Made by a program: the position numbers and the translations under genes. A model generated the notes under the pieces. It was not told the DNA's origin. It worked only from the letters and a program-made list of their open reading frames with translations, and ran no database searches. DNA of 64,000 nucleotides, from positions 455,595 through 519,594 of the forward strand of contig CAJNDS010002101.1 of the NCBI GenBank assembly GCA_905221605.1, written 5' to 3'. Position 1 is the stretch's first letter; each line of letters starts with the position of its first letter. Of this stretch, positions 50,601 through 57,083 are shown in pieces. This DNA comes from Symbiodinium natans. Its lineage: Eukaryota > Sar > Dinophyceae > Suessiales > Symbiodiniaceae.

Positions 50601-51628
50601 GGCCAGTAAACCCTAAACCTTAAGACCCAAAACCCCAAACCCTAAAACTCTCAATCCGCACCCCCCTAAACGCTAAACCCTAAACCCCAAACCCCAAACC
50701 CCAAACCCCAAACCCCCCCCCCCCCAGAAAGGCCGAGGGCCTTCCAGGCAGCAAAGGAATCCTTCGTTGCTGAGCTCACAAGCCCCCGAAAAAAGGGGCA
50801 CACTCTTTCACTAGACCCGGGAGACTAGGAATAAACAGGGTGCCCTTCTTGGTTTTAAGGGGATTCTAAGGGGACCCAGCCCTACAAGAAAGGAAAAAAG
50901 GGCCTACTCCCGGTCCTAGTTCAGTTCTATGGGGGGGGGGGGATGATAAACCCTAAGCATTAAGCCCTAAACCGTAAACCCGAACACCCCAAGCCCTGAA
51001 CCCTAAAGCCTAACACCCTTCCCCCAAAAAGTGTAAAGTGTACTCGTTCAGCAGGCTGCTTAGGTATATTAGAGGATATGGCTTATATAGGGGCTACACA
51101 GGGGTACAAGATTAAGGGTCTCTTCCCTCCGTTTACTTGAAAAGTGTAAAGTGTACTCGTTCAGCTGCTACTTACTTCTCCAATCACCAAGGGAGAAAAA
51201 AAGGGCTACACTTCATTATACCTACTAAATAAGGAAAATCCAAAAAGCTAAACCCTCAACCCTCAACCCTCAACCCTAAACCCTAAACCCTAAACCCTAA
51301 ACCCTCAAATAAGAAAAAGAATCGGGATCGGGTTCCGCCACCAGCTGCACCCGGCCGAAGCCTCCGGCCCCCAACAGGCATTTCAGCTGCAGCCTGCTGA
51401 AGTTGGTGTCCACCTCAGGGTATCCCTAAACCCTAAACCCTAAACCCTGAACCCTAGACCCTAGACCCTAGACCCTAGACCCTAAACCCTAAACCCTAAA
51501 CCCTAAACCCTAAACCCTAAACCCTAAACCCTAAACCCTAAACCCTAAACCCTCAGCCGCAGTTCGATGTCCCAGGCGCCAAAAAAGGCTCGGGGGCGAA
51601 GGGCCCTTCGTGAGGCTGCAGGGATGAC
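38109..51628 (-). CDS. AGC-family protein kinase gene (PKA/PKG-like), possible pseudokinase
   Basis: The kinase domain and C-tail are assembled from about seventeen exons listed separately: 51551-51628, 51339-51413, 50741-50769, 49929-50034, 49137-49184, 48583-48679, 46920-47008, 44869-44953, 43972-44041, 42921-42988, 42745-42766, 41717-41792, 41224-41280, 39344-39398, 38982-39045, 38624-38668 and 38109-38157. The order follows the fold exactly and most junctions match in phase. AGC hallmarks are the T-x-C-G-T-P-D-Y activation segment, P-V-D-W-W, an R-L-P segment as in alveolate PKGs, and an N-F-D C-tail motif. The catalytic loop has Ser for the HRD Asp and Asp for the following Asn, while the VAIK Lys, helix-C Glu and DFG remain. 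No cyclic-nucleotide-binding domain was recognised upstream. The junction between the Gly-loop and VAIK exons is unresolved. Confidence 0.85.
38193..38301. mobile_element. Palindromic element family A, copy 5
   Basis: This 109-bp palindrome is flanked directly by TA on both sides, compatible with a TA target-site duplication as in Tc1/mariner-type MITEs. Confidence 0.88.
38624..38668 (-). CDS. Kinase-gene C-tail exon
   Basis: The acceptor is CTACCAAG|G and the donor is GCT|GTGAGC. In phase with 38982-39045 it reads F-R-L-P-D-A-T-D-H-V-L-H-E-A. Confidence 0.65.
38739..38850. mobile_element. Repeat family F, copy 2
   Basis: It contains the two ATACACTCACC repeats. Its left end is fused directly to a TTTAGGG tract (38699-38740) instead of the AGGGTTTATATTTC end of copy 1. 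Confidence 0.65.
38982..39045 (-). CDS. Kinase-gene C-tail exon, acidic
   Basis: The acceptor is CTACCAAG|GT and the donor GC lies at GACGA|GCCCCC. In phase with 39344-39398 it reads T-D-A-D-Y-S-L-E-F-G-P-E-G-A-T-D-E-F-P-D. It lies between two family C elements. Confidence 0.7.
39067..39183. mobile_element. Palindromic element family C, copy
   Basis: It has the inverted ends CTAGGCTGCCCAGTAACC and GGGCATCCTAG, with an AAAAAGGGTGCCCC arm and its inverted GGGAATAAGGG region. The copy at 61328-61440 is almost the same. Confidence 0.78.
39344..39398 (-). CDS. Kinase-gene C-tail exon with NFD motif
   Basis: The acceptor is TCGGCCAG|GCG and the donor is GAAG|GTGCTG. In phase 0 after 41224-41280 it reads A-N-F-D-A-T-A-E-D-L-P-P-G-F-T-G-G-E. 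N-F-D is the AGC C-tail motif that contacts the nucleotide site. Confidence 0.75.
40086..40190. mobile_element. Palindromic element family G, copy 2
   Basis: It has TGCTGTTATTTGCTTAAGAACC at the left and TTCTTAAGCAATTAGTAG at the right. Confidence 0.65.
40919..41034. mobile_element. Palindromic element family C, copy
   Basis: It runs from AGACCCAGGAGTAACC to ACTCCGGGTCCTGG, with GGGTACCC and AAGGGACCC arms. Confidence 0.65.
41097..41203. mobile_element. Palindromic element family A, copy 6
   Basis: This 107-bp copy ends 20 bp to the left of the kinase exon at 41224-41280, so it forms the 5' part of the following intron. Confidence 0.85.
41224..41280 (-). CDS. Kinase exon: C-lobe R-L-P segment
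   Basis: The acceptor is GATCCCAG|GAG and the donor is GCG|GTGTTT. In phase 0 after 41717-41792 it reads E-P-T-K-R-L-P-E-E-S-G-F-A-A-W-A-Y-T-A, matching the E-P-S-E-R-L-P segment of alveolate PKGs. Confidence 0.85.
41312..41517. repeat. Long TTTAGGG tract
   Basis: About 28 units with two AAG interruptions lie on the right of the exon at 41224-41280. Confidence 0.95.
41717..41792 (-). CDS. Kinase exon: helix G/H segment
   Basis: The acceptor is ACCCTAG|G and the donor GC lies at CAG|GCTGC. It reads G-I-G-R-V-K-F-P-S-A-V-R-R-P-A-A-D-L-V-R and then S-L-C-Q, matching V-x-F-P-S...D-L-I/V-x-x-L of AGC kinases. Confidence 0.88.
41793..42744. other. Intron interval
   Basis: It contains TTTAGGG sequence at 41793-41870, CCCTGAA/CCCGAAA/CCCTAAA units at 42010-42195, a long TTTAGGG tract at 42340-42515 and a partial family C element at 42535-42600. 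Confidence 0.55.
42745..42766 (-). CDS. Possible 22-nt kinase micro-exon
   Basis: With acceptor CACCCAG|CA and GC donor TGG|GCC, this joins the flanking kinase exons in frame as P-A-P-W-Q-S-L-Q-H-G-S-G-I-G. It fills the gap of about ten residues that other AGC kinases have here. Based on phase and spacing only. Confidence 0.4.
42921..42988 (-). CDS. Kinase exon: subdomains IX-X
   Basis: The acceptor is CACACAG|G and the proposed donor GC lies at GCCC|GCTTTT. Joined to 43972-44041 it reads D-W-W-C-A-G-V-M-L-F-E-L-L-A-G-H-P-P-F-E and then S-P-Y-P, a textbook AGC segment. Confidence 0.92.
43610..43770. mobile_element. Palindromic element family E, tandem copy
   Basis: Two direct copies of a CTATACTCCCC...CCTCTTGGGCTTTATATGAAC unit lie end to end, closed by an inverted CCCCAAGGGGG end. 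Confidence 0.6.
43972..44041 (-). CDS. Kinase exon: activation segment and P+1 loop
   Basis: The acceptor is TCACCAG|GC and the donor GC lies at GGTG|GCGCGC. Joined to 44869-44953 it reads T-C-G-T-P-D-Y-F-S-P-E-I-I-A-S-G-G-H-S-F and then P-V-D-W-W. The APE motif is S-P-E. Confidence 0.93.
44042..44868. other. Intron interval
   Basis: It contains TTTAGGG tracts at 44076-44105 and 44396-44440, unassigned sequence between, and a CCCTAAA/CCCCAAA tract at 44790-44860. Confidence 0.5.
44869..44953 (-). CDS. Kinase exon: DFG region
   Basis: The acceptor is CTCCAAG|GAC and the donor GC lies at ACCT|GCGCC. It reads D-C-M-L-D-A-R-G-M-L-R-L-T-D-F-G-M-S-K-F and then L-V-G-K-T-Y-T-T, with an intact DFG and the AGC activation-loop Thr. 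Confidence 0.95.
44965..45085. repeat. TTTAGGG tract
   Basis: About 17 near-perfect units lie immediately right of the DFG exon. Confidence 0.95.
45372..45505. mobile_element. TIR element, intact 134-bp copy
   Basis: The terminal inverted repeat GTGGATGGAGGAAATCTTGC and its reverse complement bound about 90 bp of unique core. There is no coding capacity. The same element recurs, interrupted, at 46344-46706. Confidence 0.85.
45742..46017. repeat. Inverted repeat with AACGTT-containing tandem units
   Basis: Arms of about 114 bp (45742-45855 and 45903-46017) are inverted copies. Each holds four to five CAGTCAACGTT-like units. The loop of about 50 bp is unassigned. The whole lies in the kinase intron. 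Confidence 0.85.
46344..46706. mobile_element. TIR element with a nested insertion
   Basis: The outer halves (46344-46409 and 46640-46706) match the intact copy at 45372-45505. A second element of about 230 bp with the same TIR type interrupts it at 46410-46639, bordered by AGTC on both sides. Confidence 0.82.
46920..47008 (-). CDS. Kinase exon: helix E and catalytic loop (degenerate)
   Basis: The acceptor is CGGAAG|AC and the donor GA lies at CCAGAA|GACCC. It reads H-A-R-Y-Y-M-A-C-A-L-S-G-V-E-H-L-H-S-L-Q and then V-M-L-R-S-L-K-P-E. Joined to the next exon this gives L-K-P-E-D-C-M-L-D. The catalytic Asp of HRD is Ser (TCG codon). Confidence 0.92.
47009..48582. other. Large intron interval
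   Basis: It contains a CCCTAAA/CCCTAAG tract at 47055-47170, TTTAGGG/TTGAGGG units at 47274-47330, a broken C homopolymer at 47587-47686, unassigned sequence at 47690-48180 and a family D element at 48371-48520. Confidence 0.55.
48371..48520. mobile_element. Palindromic element family D, copy
   Basis: It has GGTCGTTGCATGGTCCCC at the left, GGGACCAGACTTCGGGACC at the right and TACCCCTTTATGTACCC between. Confidence 0.65.
48583..48679 (-). CDS. Kinase exon: hinge and helix D
   Basis: The acceptor is TCAGAG|CCC and the donor GC lies at ACAC|GCAATT. It reads G-K-Y-F-Y-F-K-M-E-P-L-L-G-G-E-L-Y-K-H-Y and joins the next exon in phase as G-T-P-T-H-H-A-R-Y-Y. Confidence 0.88.
48708..48920. repeat. TTTAGGG tract grading into CTTAGGG
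   Basis: About 20 TTTAGGG units are followed by three TGAAGGG and eight CTTAGGG units, a clear example of block-wise variant amplification. Confidence 0.95.
49137..49184 (-). CDS. Probable kinase exon: strand 4 region
   Basis: The acceptor is GATGGAG|GGC and the donor is CGG|GTGCGG, phase 0. It reads G-F-V-F-F-G-H-R-F-V-R-L-R-P-D-R and sits between the helix-C and hinge exons, where a short linking exon is required. Confidence 0.55.
49257..49350. repeat. TTTAGGG tract
   Basis: About 13 perfect TTTAGGG units. Confidence 0.95.
49409..49565. mobile_element. Palindrome split by a TTTAGGG tract
   Basis: The arms AAGGGTCCCATGCACC and GGGTACATGGACCCTT, with ACTTGGGCCCTAAAGTCCCT between, match the uninterrupted element at 53908-54019. 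About seven TTTAGGG units lie inside the left arm at about 49433-49484. Confidence 0.82.
49929..50034 (-). CDS. Kinase exon: helix C
   Basis: The acceptor is CTTGCAAG|GCT and the donor is GT or GC at its end. It reads A-V-D-K-K-T-S-E-K-I-R-N-V-Q-S-V-M-N-E-R and then L-V-L-A-A-T-K-I-C-P-N-P-F-I-V. The Glu of M-N-E-R is the helix-C salt-bridge residue. Confidence 0.92.
50434..50545. mobile_element. Palindromic element family G, copy 3
   Basis: It has ACTATTTGCTTAAGCACC at the left and GTCTTAAGCAAATAGCAGC at the right. Confidence 0.72.
50741..50769 (-). CDS. Kinase exon: VAIK lysine, 29 nt
   Basis: The acceptor is GAGCTCAG|CA and the donor GC lies at GGAAG|GCCC. It reads T-K-D-S-F-A-A-W-K and joins the helix-C exon in phase as F-A-A-W-K-A-V-D-K-K, matching the ATP-binding Lys. 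The upstream junction phase is not resolved, so a further small exon may be missing. Confidence 0.72.
50812..50916. mobile_element. Palindromic element family C, copy
   Basis: It runs from CTAGACCCGGGAGACTAGG to CTACTCCCGGTCCTAG with the usual arms. Confidence 0.68.
51339..51413 (-). CDS. Kinase exon: glycine-rich loop
   Basis: The acceptor is CCCTGAG|GTG and the donor is GC (CTGGTG|GC) or GT. It reads V-D-T-N-F-S-R-L-Q-L-K-C-L-L-G-A-G-G-F-G and then R-V-Q-L-V, the G-x-G-x-F-G-x-V phosphate-binding loop. Confidence 0.92.
51440..51550. repeat. CCCTAAA tract with CCCTAGA block
   Basis: About 15 units including a run of CCCTAGA lie between the exons at 51339-51413 and 51551-51628. The whole intron is only 137 nt and consists almost only of repeat. 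Confidence 0.95.
51551..51628 (-). CDS. Exon immediately upstream of the kinase domain
   Basis: The acceptor is CATGGCAG|GTC and the donor is AGG|GTTTAGGG. In phase 0 with both neighbours it reads V-I-P-A-A-S-R-R-A-L-R-P-R-A-F-F-G-A-W-D. Confidence 0.75.
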
Positions 51629-51823
51629 CTGCCATGGTGGTTTAGGGTTTAGGGTTTAGGGTTTAGGGTTTAGGGTTTAGGGTTTAGGGTTTAGGGTTTA
51701 GGGTAGGGCCTAAAGGTGCTACAGAGCCCCTAAACCCTCCAGGCTCCGTGTGTACCCTTTCGGGTTTAGGGTCTAGGTCGTGCTGTACCCCAAACCCTAA
51801 ACCCTAAACCCTAAACCCTAAAC

Positions 51824-51919
51824 GTCCAGCCTCGACAGATCTGCCAGCAGCTCTGGCAAGGCGTTGGCTGAAGGCTTGGTGGCCAGTATCTCTCGCACCA
51901 GGCCGCAGAAGATGACCGT
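51824..51919 (-). CDS. Exon upstream of the kinase domain, 32 codons
   Basis: The acceptor is AGAACAG|ACG and the donor is GAC|GTTTAGGG, phase 0. It reads T-V-I-F-C-G-L-V-R-E-I-L-A-T-K-P-S-A-N-A and then L-P-E-L-L-A-D-L-S-R-L-D, helical. Confidence 0.75.
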
Positions 51920-52312
51920 CTGTTCTTGCCTTCTCTCTAGGGTTTAGGGTTTAGGGTTTAGGGTTTAGGGTTTAGGGTTTAGGGTTTAGGGTTTAGGGTT
52001 TAGGGCTTCGGGCTTAGGGTTCAGGGTTTAGGGAGACTCCCATGCCCCTTAAGTTAAGGAACATTCCTTAAAGAATAGGAGGGTTCTTTACATGCTTTAT
52101 GGAATATTCCTAACTAAGGGGTCAGACAATGAGTTCAGGGCTTAAAAAGGAGGGTTTGGGGCTGAAGAGAGGGGATTTAGGGTTCAGGGTCTAGGATTTT
52201 TGGTCTAGGAGTTACGGCCTCTGGGTTGCATGGCTTATTCGGGTTTAGTATGGCTTAGAGGGCTTTTCTAACTAAACCCTAAACCCTAAACCCTAAACCC
52301 TAAACCCTAAAC

Positions 52313-52388
52313 TGCAACTCGAGAGGGCATTCCCAAGCGCAGGGCAAGCGGCTGCTGCTGCCTCGGCTTCCTTGACTCTCGAAAGAAG
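52313..52388 (-). CDS. Candidate exon
   Basis: The acceptor is GCCATCAG|C and the donor is GCA|GTTTAGGG. Two frames are good. S-R-V-K-E-A-E-A-A-A-A-A-C-P reads best, but F-F-R-E-S-R-K-P-R-Q-Q-Q-P-L matches the phase of the next exon. Confidence 0.5.
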
Positions 52389-52489
52389 CTGATGGCTTGG
52401 GGCGCGGAGGGTAGCTTTGAGGGTTTCTTGTTGTTCAAACTTTATACGCCGAAGCCCTAAACCCCAATTAAACCCTACCTAAACCCTAC

Positions 52490-52562
52490 GCAGAGGAATC
52501 CATGCTTGAAGTAGCGAATGATCACGGTGTTCAGCCACGGTGTGCAGCCGTGCAGTAAGTAG
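52490..52562 (-). CDS. Candidate exon
   Basis: The acceptor is TCTTCAG|C and the donor is TGC|GTAGGG. It reads Y-L-L-H-G-C-T-P-W-L-N-T-V-I-I-R-Y-F-K-H; a second frame (L-L-T-A-R-L-H-T-V-A-E-H) is also open. Confidence 0.5.
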
Positions 52563-52624
52563 CTGAAGATTTCGCCAGGCTTTATGGATCTAGACCCAAT
52601 ATAGTAACGGTTTAGGGCTTTAGG

Positions 52625-52745
52625 GTTTAGGGCTAGACCCAAGGGTAACCTAGGAATGAGAAGGGTACCCTTTTTTGTTCACAAGGGCCTTTTTCACAGA
52701 ACCTAAACCCTGAAAAATGGAAGAAGGGCATCTGCTGGGTCCGAA
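52625..52745. mobile_element. Palindromic element family C, copy
   Basis: It begins GACCCAAGGGTAACCTAGG and ends CTGCTGGGTCC, with GGGTACCC and CAGAACC arms. Confidence 0.6.
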
Positions 52746-52820
52746 GGATTCTCGGGATCCTACACTTGGCTCCGGTTTTGAGGGCTTAGGGTTTAAGGCT
52801 TGAAGGCTTGAGGGTTTAGA

Positions 52821-52922
52821 TTGGGATGTTCCCCCCTGTACCAACAGTCCTTAGTCGGAAGTATAGTACCCCCTCCTATAATCCCACAAAAGGACCGATA
52901 GTTTAAGGTGGAACATTCCAAG
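52821..52922. mobile_element. Palindromic element family B, copy 2
   Basis: Inverted TTGGGATGTTCCCCC-type ends; the right arm is diverged (GGAACATTCCAAG). Confidence 0.72.
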
Positions 52923-53049
52923 GGTATAGCGTTTAGCCTCAACACTACAGGCCTAAACCCTAAACCCTAAACCCTAAACCCTAAACCCTAAACCCTAAAC
53001 CCTAAACCCTAAACCCTAAACCGACAGGCCAGGAAAAACAAGTACTGAC

Positions 53050-53100
53050 ATGCGCCAAAAGCAGCTCGTCGAGCTCCTTCTTGGGGTTGACCTTGCCCGC
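53050..53100 (-). CDS. Candidate exon, 17 codons
   Basis: The acceptor is CTAGCAAG|GCG and the donor is CAT|GTCAGT. It reads A-G-K-V-N-P-K-K-E-L-D-E-L-L-L-A-H. Phase 0 at both ends. Confidence 0.65.
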
Positions 53101-53255
53101 CTTGCTAGGGGGGTTTAAGGTTTTTGGGTTTAGGTTTTAGGGTTTGGGGTTTAGGGTTTGAGGTTTTGGGTTTAGGGTTTAGGGTTTGGGGCTAGGGGTT
53201 GGGGTTAAGGGTTTGGGGTTTGGGGGTTTGGGGGGGCGGGGGGGGGGGGGGGGGG

Positions 53256-53370
53256 TAGACCCAGGAGTAACCTAGGAACAGAAAGGGTACACTTTTTTGG
53301 CTTTAAGGGGGTGAAAAGGGAACCCCGACCTTAAGACAAGGAAATAAGGGCCTACTCCGGGCGTCAGGGG
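53256..53370. mobile_element. Palindromic element family C, copy
   Basis: It runs from AGACCCAGGAGTAACCTAGG to GGGCCTACTCCGGGC. Confidence 0.68.
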
Positions 53371-53399
53371 GTTTAAGGCTTTTGGGTTTAGGGTTCAGG

Positions 53400-53502
53400 G
53401 TTGGGATGTTCCCCCTTGTACTAACAGTCCTCAACCGGGATTATAATCGGGGTACGACAATCCCTATTAAGAACTGTTAGTATAGGGGGGGAACATCCCA
53501 AG
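53400..53502. mobile_element. Palindromic element family B, copy 3
   Basis: GTTGGGATGTTCCCCCTTG...GGGGGGAACATCCCAAG, with TACTAACAGT and its inverse inside. The best-preserved copy. Confidence 0.82.
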
Positions 53503-53819
53503 TTTAGGGGTTTTACTGGGCTTGGGGTTTAGGGTTTAGGGGTTGAGGCTAGTTAGGGCGGGGGATAAGATTTGAGGCTTAGGGCTTAGTCTGTGGCCCT
53601 GAATTGCGGTCAGATCGCCCTTATATGCACAATGAGGGCCCTTGATTCGGATCCCTTTGAACGGACCATACTATGGTTCCAACCTTAGATTTGGGGGGTT
53701 TAGGGTTTAGGGTTTAGGGTTTAGGGTTTAGGGTTTAGGGTTTAGGGTTTAGGGTTTAGGGTTTAGGGTTTACCCGATTCCCTAAACCTTAAACTTAAAA
53801 AGGGGCTATTGGGGATTGC

Positions 53820-53869
53820 GGCCCGAGCTGCGCTTGTTGGGAGGGACCGGCCAGCGAAGAAGTGCCGTC
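53820..53869 (-). CDS. Candidate exon, Gln-rich
   Basis: The acceptor is GGCCCAG|GAC and the donor GC lies at GGCC|GCAAT. It reads D-G-T-S-S-L-A-G-P-S-Q-Q-A-Q-L-G. Confidence 0.5.
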
Positions 53870-53907
53870 CTGGGCCGGCCCCAAAAACCGAAGAAACCTT
53901 AAGTATC

Positions 53908-54019
53908 CCTAAGGGTCCATGTACCTAATTATTACATACTTGGGCCCTAAAGTCCCTGTTTTTTTGGGAGGTACTTTAAGGCCCAAGTATATAGTAATTA
54001 GGTACATGGCCCCTTAGGG
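53908..54019. mobile_element. Uninterrupted reference copy of the GTCCATGTACC palindrome
   Basis: CCCTAAGGGTCCATGTACC and its inverse enclose ATTATTACATACTTGGGCCC and the opposite arm. The copies at 49409-49565 and 61013-61155 have TTTAGGG tracts in the left arm. Confidence 0.85.
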
Positions 54020-54171
54020 TATGATCCTCTTCCACCCAATTAGTTAGGGGGGTGGGGGAATAGAAAAGATCTAGCCCTAACCCTAAACCCTAAACCCTAT
54101 AGCCTCTAAACCTCATAACCCTAAACCCTATAAACCTGAAAAAACGCAGAAAATGTCCCAAGGGCCCTTAC

Positions 54172-54262
54172 CTGGCGTCGGAAATACCACGCCAGGCCAA
54201 GGGTCAGAAGAATGGCCATGCCGCCGACCAGAGCGATGCTGACAATTTGCCACCACATGGCT
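54172..54262 (-). CDS. Exon encoding a single transmembrane helix
   Basis: The acceptor is TTCCGAG|A and the donor CGCCAG|GTAAGG is close to consensus. The 30 codons read A-M-W-W-Q-I-V-S-I-A-L-V-G-G-M-A-I-L-L-T and then L-G-L-A-W-Y-F-R-R-Q: a hydrophobic helix of about 22 residues followed by the basic Y-F-R-R. If in the same protein as the kinase, it would make that a membrane protein with a cytosolic kinase domain. Confidence 0.78.
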
Positions 54263-54640
54263 CTCGGAAAGTACAAAGTTTCTGTTTTTCTCCGGGGTTT
54301 AGGGCTTAGGGTTTGGGGTTTGGGGTTGAGGGTTTGGGGTTTAGCGTGTAGGGCTGTAGGGTTTAGGGTTTCGGGCCCCCCCCCCCTCCCGCTCCCCCGA
54401 CTTTTGGGAACTGAGTTGATGCACGGCTTTTCGCCTGAAGCTTTATTTATGGCTCGGGGTGCTGGGTCTTGGCTTTGGGATCCAGGCATGTACAGTCTAG
54501 GGTTTAAAACATGTCGGGGTTCCCGCACACTGGGGCCGGCGAATTCCGATTAACCTCTTGCACAAGTCCGGAACCCAGAGCCCTAACGCCCTAAACCATA
54601 AAGCGGGGTATGAAGGCTTTGTATCGGGACACGAACTCCC

Positions 54641-54768
54641 TCTCCCTCTGTCTCTCCCTCTGTCTCTCTCTCCCTCTGTCTCTCCCTCTGTTTCTCTCTC
54701 AGTTTCTCTCTCTCTGTTTCTCTATCAGTTTTTCTTTCTCTCTCGCTCTCTCTCCCTCTCTCACTCTA
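54641..54768. repeat. CT-rich polypyrimidine tract
   Basis: This is about 128 bp of CTCTCCCTCTGTCT-type microsatellite on the plus strand. Confidence 0.9.
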
Positions 54769-54926
54769 GAGCGTACGTGATATTCCTCATGGGTTTGTTT
54801 AGTCAGTCTGTGAAACTTAAGGGTTTGGAATTCAGACGGGTGAAGGGGCCCAAAGGGCAAAACTCTCCATGTAAACCCTAAACCCTAAACCCTAAACCCC
54901 AAACCCTACACCCTAAACCCTAAAAC

Positions 54927-54994
54927 CCTGCCCATGGCCGGTGGCCGATCCCAAACCGTGGCCTGAGGCTGCGCCGCCACGTCTCTGGCGGAGC
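54927..54994 (-). CDS. Candidate exon
   Basis: The acceptor is TACCGAG|GCT and the donor is AGG|GTTTTAGGG. It reads A-P-P-E-T-W-R-R-S-L-R-P-R-F-G-I-G-H-R-P. Confidence 0.5.
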
Positions 54995-56513
54995 CTCGGT
55001 ATCGTGCAACCCGAGCCCCTACCCAGACCTTCCAAAAAAGTCCCTTAGTTGAGGAACATGCCTTAAATCATATTAGGGATGCTGCGATAACTCAAAGTAT
55101 ATTCCCTAACTTAGAGAACTACTCATGAGGTTAGGGCCTGCATGTTGCTTCTAGTGGAGGGTTTGGGTGTCGGGCTAGGATTCCCAAACCCCCAAACCCA
55201 GCGAAGAAACACCAAAAGACAGGAGAAGCTCTGCCTGAACCAGCTGGCTTCAGGGGGTTGGGGGTGAGGAGTGGAGAATGACCCTGAAGGAGGTAGGGTT
55301 TAGGGTCCAAGCCCTAAACCCCTCAACCCCCAAACCCTAAAGCCTGAACCCTAAACGTTTTGAGGCCTTCTACAGGGGCCTGAACAATTAGAACAGGGTG
55401 TTGCGGGGGGGGGGGGGGGGGTTCTCAGAGCATAGAAATACAGGAACCATAGTGGAATACTAGTAGTAACTATTCCGACCCCTACATTCTACCCTTATAT
55501 ACCCTAGACAACCCCAGGGCCCATACCTCAGAACCCTTTAAGAGACCCTAAACCCCAGTCGGGATACGTGACCTAAGGAGGTAAAGAAGGTAAGGGAATA
55601 TTATTGGTAATTATTCCGGGACCCCCAAATTAGGGTTGCCAAAGTCCCCCAGCTTTTCATGTACTAAGGGTCCGGGCTAGGCAGCGAAGGCCTCCCAGAG
55701 AGTTTCAGGGTTTGGGGGGTTTAGGGCTTAGGGCTTAGGGCTTAGGGCTTAGGGTTTAGGGTTTAGGGTTTAGGGTTTAGGGTTTAGGGTTTAGGGTTTA
55801 GGGCTTGCATTTAGGGTTTAGGGTGTGGGGTTTCGGGTTTAGGGTTTGGTTTTGCTTCACCTTGGGGATATGGGAGGGAGACAATCATACCCTCGTAGCC
55901 CCAATGTAGCTCCCGCGGCCCCTTTGAACCTTAGGGAAGCTCAGGGAGACCCCCCCCTTGAAACACCCCGCCTTCAAGAACCCCAAACCCTGAACCCTAA
56001 ACCCTGGTCCCTCCTTCTGATTCAAGGTGCCGGGCTTCATATCCAAAAACCCTACAAATCGGCAGCATATGTGAGGCATAGTTTTCATGGTCTCCCCGAC
56101 TACCCCTCTCTATACTACCCCGCCCTAGGTTCCCCCCCTTCATGGGCTCCCCGACTACCCCTCTCTATACTACATAAGGCTAAAAGGGATATTTGAACCT
56201 AATTAAGGTCATTTAAGGGGGAAACTCAAGGGGGGGGGGGTATAGAGGGGGGTATTTGGGGAACCCATGAAGTTTTCGAAAAGGGAACCATTGCACAGTG
56301 ACCCGGAAAGAACAGTCATATCATCATACTTCATGTCCCCCAACAAAAACCGGAAACCCCCTACAAACCTAGACCCCTAAATCAGAAACCCTACTTAATA
56401 CCCTAAACCCTAGAACCCTGAAAACCTCAACCCTAACACCCGAAATCCTAAACCCTAAACCCTAAACCCTAGAACCCTGAAAACCTCAACCCTAACACCC
56501 TAAACCCTAAAAC
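54995..56513. other. Large intron interval
   Basis: It contains a diverged family A palindrome at about 55028-55125, a G homopolymer at 55399-55420, a palindromic element at 55430-55630, TTTAGGG/CTTAGGG tracts at 55725-55805, a duplicated CCCCGACTACCCCTCTCTATACTAC phrase at 56093-56172 and CCCTAAA sequence at 56390-56510. Confidence 0.5.
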
Positions 56514-56549
56514 CCCAAAGGGCTCCAGGGCTCGCGTTGAGGAAGCGGC
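56514..56549 (-). CDS. Candidate 36-nt exon
   Basis: The acceptor is GGTTACAG|GCC and the donor is GGG|GTTTTAGGG. It reads A-A-S-S-T-R-A-L-E-P-F-G. Confidence 0.5.
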
Positions 56550-56659
56550 CTGTAACCTCGGGGGTTTAGAGGGTTCGTGGCCTAGGGTTGTCGTTTTGGG
56601 TTTAGGAGACCCTAAACCCTAAACCCTAAACCCCAAACCCTAAACCCTAAACCCTAAAC

Positions 56660-56943
56660 CCTACAACGCATTTCTTCTGGGTTGAGAACTTGAGGCCCTT
56701 TCAAGTGTCCAAGTATAAGATCTCTCTTGAATCAGGAAACGTAAATGAAGCCGGCGAAAACCCCAAAATGCGCATGGCACTTCCAGAACTCGAAAAGCGC
56801 CTAGGCGAGAGCGCAGATCCCAAAATCACAACCAGCACCTCAACGTTGGAACCCGATGGTCTTGCCACGCTGTTTGGGGAAGACCCTAAACCACAAAACC
56901 CCGAGACCCCAAAAACCCAAAAACCTGAAACCCTGAAACCCTA
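56660..56943 (+). CDS. Unassigned plus-strand open frame
   Basis: One plus-strand frame stays open through non-repeat sequence, where the minus strand has stops. It reads T-H-F-F-W-V-E-N-L-R-P-F-Q-V-S-K-Y-K-I-S, later P-E-L-E-K-R-L-G-E-S-A-D-P-K and L-E-P-D-G-L-A-T-L-F-G-E-D, then runs into repeat-derived residues. There is no clear start or splice site. It opposes the strand of everything else and is perhaps a transposon-derived or antisense gene fragment. Confidence 0.4.
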
Positions 56944-57083
56944 AAACCCGAAAACCCGAAAACCCCTAAACCCTAATACCCTCTAGGCGTCCCTAAACCC
57001 TAAACCCTAAACCCTAAACCCTGAACCCTAAACCCTAAACCCTGAACCCTAAACCCTAAACCCTAAACCCTAAACCCTCAAAC

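Noticed and set aside
54212-54553. 113-codon plus-strand open frame
   Set aside because: It lies opposite the transmembrane exon and runs through TTTAGGG variants. It is a shadow.
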